64,000 bases of DNA from Actinomycetota bacterium (GTDB taxonomy: Bacteria > Actinomycetota > Acidimicrobiia > Acidimicrobiales > Ilumatobacteraceae): positions 1-64,000 of the forward strand of contig WLIV01000017.1 in the NCBI GenBank assembly GCA_009702045.1. The letters run 5' to 3'. The first letter of the stretch is position 1, and each line of letters begins with the position of its first letter. Under the pieces are notes generated by a model. That model was not told the origin of the DNA. It saw only the letters and a list, made by a program, of their open reading frames with translations, and did no database searches. Shown piece after piece: positions 8,316 through 16,178 of this stretch. The position numbers were made by a program, and so were the translations under genes.

Positions 8316-8552
8316 GTGGAAGCCACCATCGACAGTGTCGGCCGTATCGTTCTCCCGAAGGCGTTGCGCGACCAGTTGGGGTTCACCCCTGGCACCGTGG
8401 TCGACGTCACTCAATACGGCGACGGGTTGCACGTGGCTCCAGGCGGTCGCACGGCCCGCTTGGAGCGCCGCGACGGGTTGCTCGTCGCCATCTCCGACAC
8501 GCCGATCGGCGACGGCGACGTCTTCTCATTACTGGAATCGATCCGCCGGTGA
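8316..8552 (+). CDS. AbrB/SpoVT-family antitoxin (VapB type)
   Basis: A 78-aa protein with an N-terminal swapped-hairpin AbrB DNA-binding domain (VEATIDSVGRIVLPKALRDQ, GFTPGTVVDV). It is expected to bind and neutralise the PIN toxin encoded next and to repress the operon. Its stop overlaps the toxin start (GTGA at 8549-8552), the usual vapBC arrangement. The GTG at 8316 is chosen because the AbrB fold begins right after it and the upstream frame has no related sequence. A weak GGAAACGGC precedes it. Confidence 0.85.
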   Translation: MEATIDSVGRIVLPKALRDQLGFTPGTVVDVTQYGDGLHVAPGGRTARLERRDGLLVAISDTPIGDGDVFSLLESIRR

Positions 8553-8959
8553 CCAGATGGTTGGCGGACTCCAGCGTGGCGGTACCAATGGTGCAGGCGT
8601 CACACGCCGCCCATCAGCGAGTACGTGAGGTAGTGGGCAAGCGCAGTGTCGGCCTGCCGGCGCACGCTGCGGTGGAGACGTATTCCGTCCTCACCCGGTT
8701 GCCGGGCGACGCCCGCCTTGCCCCGGGCGACGCCGCAACGCTGCTGGCATCACGATTCCCGAAGCGGCTGGCGCTCGACGCAGACACCCAGGCGCGGTTG
8801 GTGGACGACCTGGCAGCGGCTCATGTTGCTGGTGGTGCCGTCTACGACGCGATCATCGCCCTGACCGCTCGGCATCACCGGTCAACCCTGCTCACACGTG
8901 ACAGCCGAGCGGCCGCCACCTACCGGGCGCTCGGGGTGGAGTTCGAGTTGGTCCTCTGA
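8549..8959 (+). CDS. PIN-domain ribonuclease toxin (VapC type)
   Basis: A 136-aa PIN-fold toxin, predicted Mg-dependent endoribonuclease that cuts tRNA or rRNA when its antitoxin is lost. The acidic residues are in place: Asp7 (LADSSVAV), Glu43 (AVETYS), Asp100 (AVYDAIIALTA) and Asp118 (LLTRDSRA). GTG start, translationally coupled to the AbrB antitoxin gene by a 4-nt overlap. All key residues are present, so it looks active. Confidence 0.9.
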   Translation: MTRWLADSSVAVPMVQASHAAHQRVREVVGKRSVGLPAHAAVETYSVLTRLPGDARLAPGDAATLLASRFPKRLALDADTQARLVDDLAAAHVAGGAVYDAIIALTARHHRSTLLTRDSRAAATYRALGVEFELVL

Positions 8960-9013
8960 GGACACTCGGCACCGCCGTCGCCACTGGACGTGCGGCCCGT
9001 GGAAAAACCGCAC

Positions 9014-9285
9014 ATGTCTGGTCCAGTTGATTTCGTCACCGTCTCGACCGAGGGTCTCCAGTCGTCGCCGGTGGCAGCTGCCCTCGCCGGTCTGCGTGCC
9101 AACGAGGCTCGATATTTCAAGAACAAGTACGACCACGTCTTCACTAACGAGGCAGCCAGCACCAAGTCGGCGACGGCATGGACATCCCTGGCGAACTGGC
9201 CGAGCGGTTCAAGTTCGCTCGCCAGAAGTCGAAGCTCGCGGGCACCATTCGCGGTTCCTACTTCGTGATCAAGGGCACATACTGA
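9014..9285 (+). pseudogene. Frameshifted small gene of unknown family
   Basis: Two frames give protein-like sequence that joins well. From the ATG at 9014 the first frame reads MSGPVDFVTV, then AAALAGLRANEARYFKNKYD and HVFTNEAASTK. From about 9170 another frame continues GDGMDIPGELAERFKFARQK and ends IRGSYFVIKGTY before TGA at 9283-9285. Restoring one base after the AAG codon near 9166-9168 (giving Lys-Val-Gly-Asp-Gly-Met) would fuse them into one protein of about 90 aa. I do not recognise the family. It may be a recent single-base deletion, a sequencing error or, less likely, programmed frameshifting. It fills the 331-bp gap between the PIN toxin and the next VOC gene. Confidence 0.6.
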
Positions 9286-9290
9286 CTCGC

Positions 9291-9680
9291 ATGCAGCAAC
9301 CATCCGCCGTCACGGTGATCGAACTCGACCATCTGGTGCTCAAGTGCGCAGATGTGGAGACGACACTTCGCTGGTACCACGAACGCCTCGGACTCGAGAC
9401 GGTGCGTGTCGAAGAGTGGCGTGCGGGCCGGGTGCCATTCCCCTCGGTCCGAGTCAACGCTGCCACGATCATCGACCTGATCGCCGGCGCCCGCGACGAC
9501 GGCCGACTCGACCACTTCTGTCTGGTCGTCACCCCCACCAATCTTGCCGCGCTCGCTGCCAACGGCGAGTTCGAGGTGCTCGAAGGGCCCGTCACCCGCT
9601 TCGGCGCCCGCGGCAACGGCACCTCGCTGTACGTGCGCGATCCCGACGGGGCGACAGTGGAGCTCCGCTGCTACGCGTAG
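9291..9680 (+). CDS. VOC (glyoxalase-like) superfamily protein
   Basis: A 129-aa vicinal-oxygen-chelate protein distinct from the one at 7367. It opens VIELDHLVLKCADVETTLRW with the usual His, has LDHFCLVV in the middle (second His) and ends YVRDPDGATVELRCY with the Glu ligand position. The FEVLEGPVTRFGARGNG stretch fits subgroups related to fosfomycin-resistance and virulence-protein-like VOC members. Substrate unknown. It starts 5 nt after the broken gene at 9014-9285 and precedes repeat cluster 2. Confidence 0.85.
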   Translation: MQQPSAVTVIELDHLVLKCADVETTLRWYHERLGLETVRVEEWRAGRVPFPSVRVNAATIIDLIAGARDDGRLDHFCLVVTPTNLAALAANGEFEVLEGPVTRFGARGNGTSLYVRDPDGATVELRCYA

Positions 9681-9788
9681 CGCAACGCTCAGCTCGGTGG
9701 GTTGTGACTCGCCTGAGCCGAAACGGGTGACGCACTGAGCCAGTTGTTCGCCACCCGCCGACCCCGCCGTGCCCACCCCACCCAGGTT

Positions 9789-9908
9789 GGGCGCGATTTG
9801 TGCCGGTGGTGACTCGGCCGTTCAGGGTTGGGCGCGATTTGTGCCGTTGGTGACCGGCCCAGCTCCCACGGGCGCGGTTCATGCGCAGCAACGGCACGAA
9901 CCGCGCCC
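9789..9908. repeat. Intergenic repeat cluster 2
   Basis: Forward units GGGCGCGATTTGTGCCG at 9789 and 9830 show the same 41-bp period as cluster 1. The core at about 9849-9890 (GGTGACCGGCCCAGCTCCCA, then CGGGCGCGGTTCATGCGCAG) is followed by one reverse unit CGGCACGAACCGCGCCC at 9892-9908. The cluster lies between convergent genes ending at 9680 and 9964, where a bidirectional terminator would be expected, but the related cluster 3 lies between divergent genes. Nothing else is recognised in 9681-9963. Confidence 0.9.
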
Positions 9909-9963
9909 ATTGAACCGGGCGCGCCGCAGCGGGCCAGCACGCCGCAGCGGGCACGGGCGCGCA

Positions 9964-12297
9964 TCACTGCGTGCTGAGGCTGGCCTTGAACAGACCTTCG
10001 GCCATCGCGGCCTTCACTGCGGCGCCCGGTTCGCTGCGCCGCTCGAGCGTGACCCCGACGATCGACCCGGTGAAGTCCACTTCGTGACCGTACGGGCCGA
10101 CGGGTGAGCCGGTGTCGGTGCCAACATCGAACGTCTCGCCGCTCATCGAGAACACGAGTGGCACTGTGCGCGGAATCCGTGCGTGGTCTGTGGCCCGGCC
10201 GTCGACGATGAGCACCAACTCGCCACCGGTGCCGAAGCCGCCGTCGTGGTCGTACACCGCCTCGATCGTGTGCCGCCCGGCGAGCAGCACGCTGCCGCGC
10301 ACGAACGTGAGGTCGTGGCCGAAGCAGTTGTAGAGGAACACGGGTTGCCCGTGTTCGAAGTACATGCTCCACCCGGCCATGTTGCCGCCTTGGCAGGCAA
10401 CGACACCCGACGCGGGTGCGTCCGGCAGCAGCACCTCGCCGGCGATGCGCCACGAACAGTTCTTCAGGTTCACCACCGAACTCTCGGGCATCCGTGTGTG
10501 CGCGGTGGTGTAGGTCATCGTCTGCACATCGCCCAATGTGTTCGGCACCGAGAACTCGCCGTGGCGTGGCGAACCGGCATCGCGCAACGGGTACACCCCA
10601 TGACGCAGTGCTTCCTCGTGGAACAACTGCTGCAGCTCGGCCAACTTCTCGGGATACCGCGTCGCAAGGTCGACCGACTGGGAGAAGTCGTTGGCTACGT
10701 CGTACAGCTCCCACACCTCCTGAGGCCCGTCGAACTCCAAACCCTGCAGACGGATCCAGGGCAGGCGACCGTGGAAGCACGACGCGATCCAGCCGTCGTG
10801 ATAAATCGCCCGGTTGCCGAGGATCTCGAAGTACTGCGTGGTGCGGCGGCTGGGGCCGTCGGTGTCGAACGTGTACGTCATCGAAGTGCCGTGGATCGGC
10901 ATCTGTTCGATGCCGTTCACCTGCTCGGGCGGCGTGATTCCCGCGGCTTCGTAGACGGTGGATGCGATGTCGACGACGTGATGGAACTGCGAACGCAGCC
11001 CGCCGGCATCGGCGATGCCTCGCGGCCACGAGACCGCCAGCGCGTTGCGTGTGCCGCCGAAGTGCGAGGCCACCTGCTTCATCCACTGGAAGGGCGCGTC
11101 GAGTGCCCACGCCCAGCCGATGTTGAAGTGGTTCTCGCAACGCTCGGTGCCGAAGTCGGCGATCCGTTCGAGCAGCCACTCCGGGTCTTCCGGTACGCCG
11201 TTCTGGAACGATGGCGCACTCCACGCGCCATGGATCGTTCCCTCCGCAGACGCTCCGTTGTCGCCGCTGAGATAGATCACCAGCGTGTTGTCGGCTACGC
11301 CCAGGGCCTCGAGTTCATCGATCACGCGACCGATGTGATGGTCGGTGTGCGCAAGGAACCCGGCGAAGCATTCCATCAACCGCGTCGCAATCGGGCGGAA
11401 GCGCTCGGGGTAGTCGTCCCATGCCGGGATCTGCTCGGGCCGCGCCGTCAGCGCGGTGCCCGGTGGGATGACACCGAGCTCGAGTTGGCGTTGGTAGATG
11501 TGCTCGCGCAGCGCGTCCCACCCGTCGTCGAACGCCCCGGCAAAGCGGTCGATCCACTCGCTCGGGGCATGGTGCGGTGCGTGCACTGCCGGCGTGGCGA
11601 AGTAGCTGAAGAACGGGCGGTCGGGTGCCGACGCGACGTGACGGCGCATCCAGGTGATCGCCTGATCGGCGAGATCCTCGGTGAGGTGGTAGCCGGGCTT
11701 CCGTAGGTGCGGGTTGATCGGTGTGGTCTGGTCGTACACCGGCGGTTCCCACTGCGAGGCCTCGGCACCGATGATGCCGTAGAAGCGGTCGAAGCCCATG
11801 CCAGTCGGCCAGCGATCGAACGGACCGGCCGGCCCTTGTTCCCACGAGGGCGCGAGGTGCCACTTGCCGAAACACGAGGTGGCGTAACCCGACATGCGCA
11901 ACACCTGCGCAATCGTCGCCGCTTCGGGGGGGATCGCCGAGTCGTAGCCGGGGAACGAGTTGGCGATCTCGGTGATCCCGCCCATGTGCACCGAGTGGTG
12001 CTGGCGACCTGTCAACAGGGTGGCCCGCGTGGGCGAGCACAGCGCTGTGGTGTGGAACTGGTTGTATCGCAGACCGCGATCGGCCACCTTCTGGAACGCG
12101 GGCGCCAGCACCGGCCCGCCGAACGTGTCGAACGAACCGAAGCCGACATCGTCGAGCATGATCAGCAACACGTTCGGGGCACCATCGGGTGCGCCGCCGC
12201 GGGTGAGCCGACGCGGCGTCGATTCGGAGATGAGCCGTCCGATGCTGCCATCGAAGCGTGGTGTGCCGTGGGGGAGCGAAGTCGGCTCCACGGTCAC
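9964..12297 (-). CDS. Arylsulfatase (type I, formylglycine-dependent)
   Basis: A 777-aa type I sulfatase hydrolysing sulfate esters with a cysteine-derived formylglycine. Seen: metal ligands Asp49-Asp50 (LLIMLDDVGFG), the core signature Cys87-Ser-Pro-Thr-Arg then ATLLTGR, FGKWHL, and LSGDNGAS further on. The extra C-terminal 200 residues include a beta-rich part found in large arylsulfatases. No signal peptide is seen, so it is probably cytoplasmic. The GTG at 12297 overlaps the stop of the upstream alkylsulfatase-like gene by 4 nt, so the two are co-translated and likely share a sulfated substrate. The formylglycine-generating enzyme is not in this window. An upstream in-frame stretch to 12447 lies inside the other gene and is not used. 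Confidence 0.93.
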   Translation of the reverse strand: MTVEPTSLPHGTPRFDGSIGRLISESTPRRLTRGGAPDGAPNVLLIMLDDVGFGSFDTFGGPVLAPAFQKVADRGLRYNQFHTTALCSPTRATLLTGRQHHSVHMGGITEIANSFPGYDSAIPPEAATIAQVLRMSGYATSCFGKWHLAPSWEQGPAGPFDRWPTGMGFDRFYGIIGAEASQWEPPVYDQTTPINPHLRKPGYHLTEDLADQAITWMRRHVASAPDRPFFSYFATPAVHAPHHAPSEWIDRFAGAFDDGWDALREHIYQRQLELGVIPPGTALTARPEQIPAWDDYPERFRPIATRLMECFAGFLAHTDHHIGRVIDELEALGVADNTLVIYLSGDNGASAEGTIHGAWSAPSFQNGVPEDPEWLLERIADFGTERCENHFNIGWAWALDAPFQWMKQVASHFGGTRNALAVSWPRGIADAGGLRSQFHHVVDIASTVYEAAGITPPEQVNGIEQMPIHGTSMTYTFDTDGPSRRTTQYFEILGNRAIYHDGWIASCFHGRLPWIRLQGLEFDGPQEVWELYDVANDFSQSVDLATRYPEKLAELQQLFHEEALRHGVYPLRDAGSPRHGEFSVPNTLGDVQTMTYTTAHTRMPESSVVNLKNCSWRIAGEVLLPDAPASGVVACQGGNMAGWSMYFEHGQPVFLYNCFGHDLTFVRGSVLLAGRHTIEAVYDHDGGFGTGGELVLIVDGRATDHARIPRTVPLVFSMSGETFDVGTDTGSPVGPYGHEVDFTGSIVGVTLERRSEPGAAVKAAMAEGLFKASLSTQ

Positions 12298-14018
12298 AGA
12301 GCATCCGTGGTGAACGACGGGTGGTCGAGGCATGCGAACGCACGCACGACCTGATCGCGGCAATCGGCGGGTTCGCACACGACCGACCCAGTTGCGAGCA
12401 ACGAACTCAACGACACGTCGGCGCCGCCAGCGAGCAGCGCCGCCCACATCGCCTTGCTGCAGCGCAACGTGACGTGAGCGCCGTCGCCGTTGGAGGTGGC
12501 CGCGATGTGATGGCGGAAGTGCAGTCCCGCGCGTTCGCCGTCCAGCTCCACTGCGACGTGTAGATCGATACCTTCAGCGCGGTCTGGGTCGAGCAGGACG
12601 CGCAGCACATGCACCGCGAGTTCGGTCGGCCAGCGCAGCACCTGTTGGCGCTGGAAGCGATGCTGATCGAGACGGCTCGTGTCGATCGCGCCATCGGCCG
12701 CGAGCGCCCGCGTGAGACACCAGTTGCGGATGTTCGCCGATGTGCTGCGCTGCGCCACCAACCGCAGCGCGGCTGCGAGCAGTGTCCGATCGTCGTTGTC
12801 GGCGTCGGTGCGCTTGGCGAGCAGGCCCGCCAGTTCCAGCGCCCAGCGAAGGTCATTGACGAGCGCGCCACGGCAGCGATCGCGAACCGCGTCGACACCG
12901 CCCATCGCATCGATGAACCGATCAGCGCGCGCATCCGGGGCATGCGGGAACAGGTGCTGCGGGTCGCCGTCGAAGAAGCCGAACAGACCTGATCGCACCT
13001 GCCGTGTGTGGTGCTCCACCACGCCGTACAACTCGGTGGTCATCCAGTCGTCCTGGTACACGTCGGGCATGACGACCCGGTGCGCCAGTTCTTCACTGCT
13101 CGCCCCGCGGTTCGTCCACCGGACGGTCTGATCCCAGACGAACTGAATCGAGTCGCGGTACAGCGTCACGCGTTCGGTGATCTCATCGGCGCCACGCATC
13201 GGCGGGCCATGTGTGGCGATCAGGTGGTGCGCCCCGAGCGAACGCAGATGGTCCAGCCCGCGCAGCAGCACCCGCGGGTCGCGATACTCCTCGCCGCGAA
13301 TGGCGAAGATGTTGAACAGCGCCGGCCAGACGATGTTGTGGACCGCGAGGCCGAGCGCTGGGAACCAGAACGTCACCGAGTCGTCGGCGTCGGATGGTGC
13401 GGGCTGGACGTGCACGTCCAGCCCGGCGACGCGGATGACGGTGGGGCCGTCGAACGTTTCGGTCGGTGGCACATGCCCGAGTGTGAACGGGGCATGCTCG
13501 CCCAAGCGGTACGCCAGCCCGAGGCCCACGTTCACCAAGCCATCGGGCCCGTCGAGGGGTAACTGCAGCGCGAACTGTTCGATCAGACCGCGGGCGTACG
13601 CGGGTGCGACCTCGGTGGCGGCGCGCAGCAAGTTGCCTTCCAGTCGGGTGTGCCCCCAGATCGGGAGGTCAGCGCCGCCCCGTTCGTCGATCACGGCGCG
13701 TGTGCCCTGCACATAGTGGAAGTGCGTGTAGAGCACCGCGACGATCGGCTCGCGCGTCACCGTGCGCAGCGCGGCGATCGCCGCACGCATCTCCTCCACG
13801 CTCTCACCGCTGTCGATGGCGATGATGCCCTCGGGGCCGCGCACGAATGTCTGGTTGGACAAGCCGTTGCCAACGAGGCACCACGCGTCGGTGCCGACAT
13901 GGTGGAGCGCGCGAACGAGCCGGTCGCTGTGCGCGAGATGCTCCTCGTGGCCGACCTGTCCGCGCGGCCCTGTCACAGTGCGCGACGAGTCGCGCTCGAA
14001 GCTTCTCGGTTCCAACAT
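12294..14018 (-). CDS. Alkylsulfatase-like metallo-beta-lactamase protein with altered metal motif
   Basis: A 574-aa protein with the layout of SdsA1-type type III alkylsulfatases: an N-terminal metallo-beta-lactamase domain (about 35-290), a helical dimerisation domain (about 300-430) and an SCP2-like C-terminal domain (about 450-574). The usual THxHxDH metal motif reads T98-H99-F-H101-Y-V103-Q104, so the Asp and last His of the family are replaced, while IATHGPP further on keeps a His. It may use one metal or a modified site. It is the first gene of an operon with the arylsulfatase, suggesting breakdown of sulfate esters. The upstream region 14019-14308 holds repeat cluster 3. Confidence 0.85.
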   Translation of the reverse strand: MLEPRSFERDSSRTVTGPRGQVGHEEHLAHSDRLVRALHHVGTDAWCLVGNGLSNQTFVRGPEGIIAIDSGESVEEMRAAIAALRTVTREPIVAVLYTHFHYVQGTRAVIDERGGADLPIWGHTRLEGNLLRAATEVAPAYARGLIEQFALQLPLDGPDGLVNVGLGLAYRLGEHAPFTLGHVPPTETFDGPTVIRVAGLDVHVQPAPSDADDSVTFWFPALGLAVHNIVWPALFNIFAIRGEEYRDPRVLLRGLDHLRSLGAHHLIATHGPPMRGADEITERVTLYRDSIQFVWDQTVRWTNRGASSEELAHRVVMPDVYQDDWMTTELYGVVEHHTRQVRSGLFGFFDGDPQHLFPHAPDARADRFIDAMGGVDAVRDRCRGALVNDLRWALELAGLLAKRTDADNDDRTLLAAALRLVAQRSTSANIRNWCLTRALAADGAIDTSRLDQHRFQRQQVLRWPTELAVHVLRVLLDPDRAEGIDLHVAVELDGERAGLHFRHHIAATSNGDGAHVTLRCSKAMWAALLAGGADVSLSSLLATGSVVCEPADCRDQVVRAFACLDHPSFTTDAL

Positions 14019-14066
14019 GCGGCGATGCTAGGTGACCTCCTCGGGCGCGCTCCCCACGCAAGGGTC

Positions 14067-14235
14067 GGGCGCGCTTCGTGCCAAGTGTCGTGGGCGCGAT
14101 TCGTGCCGCTGGTGACCGAGCCAGCTCCCACGGGCGCGCTTCTTGCGCAGCGCCGGCACGAAGCGCGCCCATGCGACAGCAACGGCACGAATCGCGCCCA
14201 CGCGACAGACGACAGCAACGGCACGAATCGCGCCC
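14067..14235. repeat. Intergenic repeat cluster 3
   Basis: Forward units begin at 14067 (variant GGGCGCGCTTCGTGCC) and 14092 (GGGCGCGATTCGTGCCG). The core at about 14111-14152 matches that of clusters 1 and 2 (GGTGACCG, CCAGCTCCCACGGGCGCG, TTGCGCAG). Reverse units begin at 14154, 14183 and 14219; the last two are exact CGGCACGAATCGCGCCC. It fills the 290-bp gap between divergent gene starts at 14018 and 14309, so it may lie in or next to both promoters. Confidence 0.9.
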
Positions 14236-14308
14236 ACGCGACACGGCTCGCCGCGCCGCGCGGGCCACGCAAGGCTCCGCGGTTGAACGGCTCGTTAGTG
14301 TCGACCGC

Positions 14309-16129
14309 ATGAGTTGGGCTGAACGTTGGGTGCGGGCGATGGGTGCACCGCGGCTGCTGGTGGTGGGTGGCGCATCGCTGGACCTCATCCACATCGACGG
14401 CGAGCCCGTGGCAACGCCCGGTGGTGCCGGCCTGTACACCGCGCTCGCCGCAGTGCGTGCCGGCGTGCAGGTGACGATGCTCGCGCCCGTACCCGACCCG
14501 ATGCCGCCCGAACTCGAGCCCGCGCGGCGGTTGCTGAATTGGGTCGGCCCGATCGTGCCTGTCGCCGAGCTGCCGCGCTTCGAGATCGCCTACGACGACG
14601 GTGGCGCGATCACCCTGTTCCGCGAGTACCTCGGGGCCGAGCCGGAGATGACGCCTGCGCTGCTCGACCTGATTGCCGACATGCCATCGTGCGCGTACTG
14701 CGTGCCGTTCATGGACGCCGGATTGCAGCGCAAGTTCGTCGACGCGCTGCGCGAGCGCGGCTGCCTCACCGTCGGCTCCACCTACGGCAAAGCCGCACAA
14801 CTGGAGACCGCCCTGGTGCGCGCCACACTGTCGACCACCGACCTGTCGTTCTGCAACGCCGCCGAGCAGAGCCTGCTGTTCGGCGATACCGCATCCTCCG
14901 CGCCCGCACCCGGGCAACTGCGTTTCGTCACCCGTGGGGCCAGCGGGGTCAGCGTGTTCCAGGGCGACCACCGCACCGACCTCACCGGCCACCCGGTCGC
15001 GGTCGTCGACCCGACAGGCGCAGGTGACACGTTCTGCGGCACCACCGTGGCTCGCCTGCTGTTGGGCGACCACCCGGTGGAGGCGGCGCGTCGCGGCAAC
15101 GCCGCCGCGGCCGAGATGGTGACGGCCCTCGGCCCGACGATGCTGTGGCAACCCGGTCCGCCGCCGTTGCCTCACGCTGATCATCGGGCGCGTGTCAACA
15201 CCGACGTGGTCGACCGTATGGCAGAGCTCGTCGCCGAGATGGCCGACCTGCGTGGCTTCGACTTCACCGGCGATCTGTTTCCCGCGGTCGGCGACCCCGC
15301 GACGATCGACTGGTTCGCCGCGGCGACGCTGCAGCAGTTCGGGTTCTGGTACTCGGCCGACGACCACTGGGACCGGTCGATGATCGACGCCATCGACGGC
15401 ACGACGCGCAAGGGCAGCGACTATCTGTGGGCCGTGTATCGGCGCTGGGCGACGGCCGACCCGAACGCGATGTCGGCCGCCGGCCAGGCCGCAGTCACCG
15501 CCGACACGTGGCATGCGCTCGCTGCGGCCGACGACGGCAGCGACCCGTTCCCCGAACCCAACCTGTGCGCGGAACTGGCAGCCGCCTACGGAACCACGAT
15601 GCAGCATCTGGGCCTCACCCCGACCGAACTCATCAGCGTGGCCGCCGCCACCGCACACCCGATGCGTTCGCTGCTCACACTGCTCGACCATGTCGGTGGT
15701 TACCGCGAAGACCCGCTGCGTAAGAAGTCAGCGCTGCTGGGCGTGATCCTGCGCCAACGCCCCGAGCGGCTGTTGCCCGCTGCGGAGCGCGACGATGCTC
15801 CGCCGATCGTCGACTACCACGTGCAGCGCAGTTGCCTGCGCACGGGCATGGTCGCCATCGACGACGCGCAACTGGCGGCAAAGGTGCAGGCTCGCACCGT
15901 GCTCGACGAGGACGAGGAGGCGGCCATTCGCCGAGCCACGTTCTACGCTGTCGCTCGCCTCTGCGAACGCAGCGGACGCACGATGGGTGCCGTCGACTGG
16001 TTCTTGTTCCAGATGCGCCACCGCTGCCCGGAAGTTGCCACCCCGGTGTGCGCCGACTGCCCGGCCGACCCGCAGTGCAGTCACCTCGTGCAACTGTTCC
16101 AACCGGTGCGCCGCACCACCTTCTACTGA
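14309..16129 (+). CDS. PfkB-family kinase fused to a queuosine-salvage (Qng1/DUF2419)-like glycosylase domain
   Basis: A 606-aa fusion. Residues 14-290 are a PfkB/ribokinase-type kinase: PGGAGLYTA (38-45) near the sugar site and the anion-hole motif DPTGAGD (234-240) with catalytic Asp240. Residues about 298-570 resemble the queuosine 5'-phosphate N-glycosylase family, which is related to helix-hairpin-helix DNA glycosylases: IDWFAAATLQQFGFW, GSDYLWAVYRR, VDYHVQRSCLRTGMV and EDEEAAIRRATFYAVARL in family order. The tail has Cys573, Cys581, Cys584 and Cys590 (C-x7-C-x2-C-x5-C), close to the endonuclease III iron-sulfur loop. Inference: a nucleoside kinase and a nucleotide glycosylase in one chain for salvage of a modified nucleoside. 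Single gene with repeat cluster 3 upstream. The kinase call is firm; the second domain is moderately sure. Confidence 0.7.
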   Translation: MSWAERWVRAMGAPRLLVVGGASLDLIHIDGEPVATPGGAGLYTALAAVRAGVQVTMLAPVPDPMPPELEPARRLLNWVGPIVPVAELPRFEIAYDDGGAITLFREYLGAEPEMTPALLDLIADMPSCAYCVPFMDAGLQRKFVDALRERGCLTVGSTYGKAAQLETALVRATLSTTDLSFCNAAEQSLLFGDTASSAPAPGQLRFVTRGASGVSVFQGDHRTDLTGHPVAVVDPTGAGDTFCGTTVARLLLGDHPVEAARRGNAAAAEMVTALGPTMLWQPGPPPLPHADHRARVNTDVVDRMAELVAEMADLRGFDFTGDLFPAVGDPATIDWFAAATLQQFGFWYSADDHWDRSMIDAIDGTTRKGSDYLWAVYRRWATADPNAMSAAGQAAVTADTWHALAAADDGSDPFPEPNLCAELAAAYGTTMQHLGLTPTELISVAAATAHPMRSLLTLLDHVGGYREDPLRKKSALLGVILRQRPERLLPAAERDDAPPIVDYHVQRSCLRTGMVAIDDAQLAAKVQARTVLDEDEEAAIRRATFYAVARLCERSGRTMGAVDWFLFQMRHRCPEVATPVCADCPADPQCSHLVQLFQPVRRTTFY

Positions 16130-16178
16130 CCGGCCGCGCGTGACTGGGCTGCGCCGGCGAGCCGCCGCAGCCCGAACC

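Noticed and set aside
10183-11706. 507-aa open frame on the + strand inside the arylsulfatase gene
   Set aside because: Antisense shadow produced by codon bias; low-complexity Arg/Val/His sequence.
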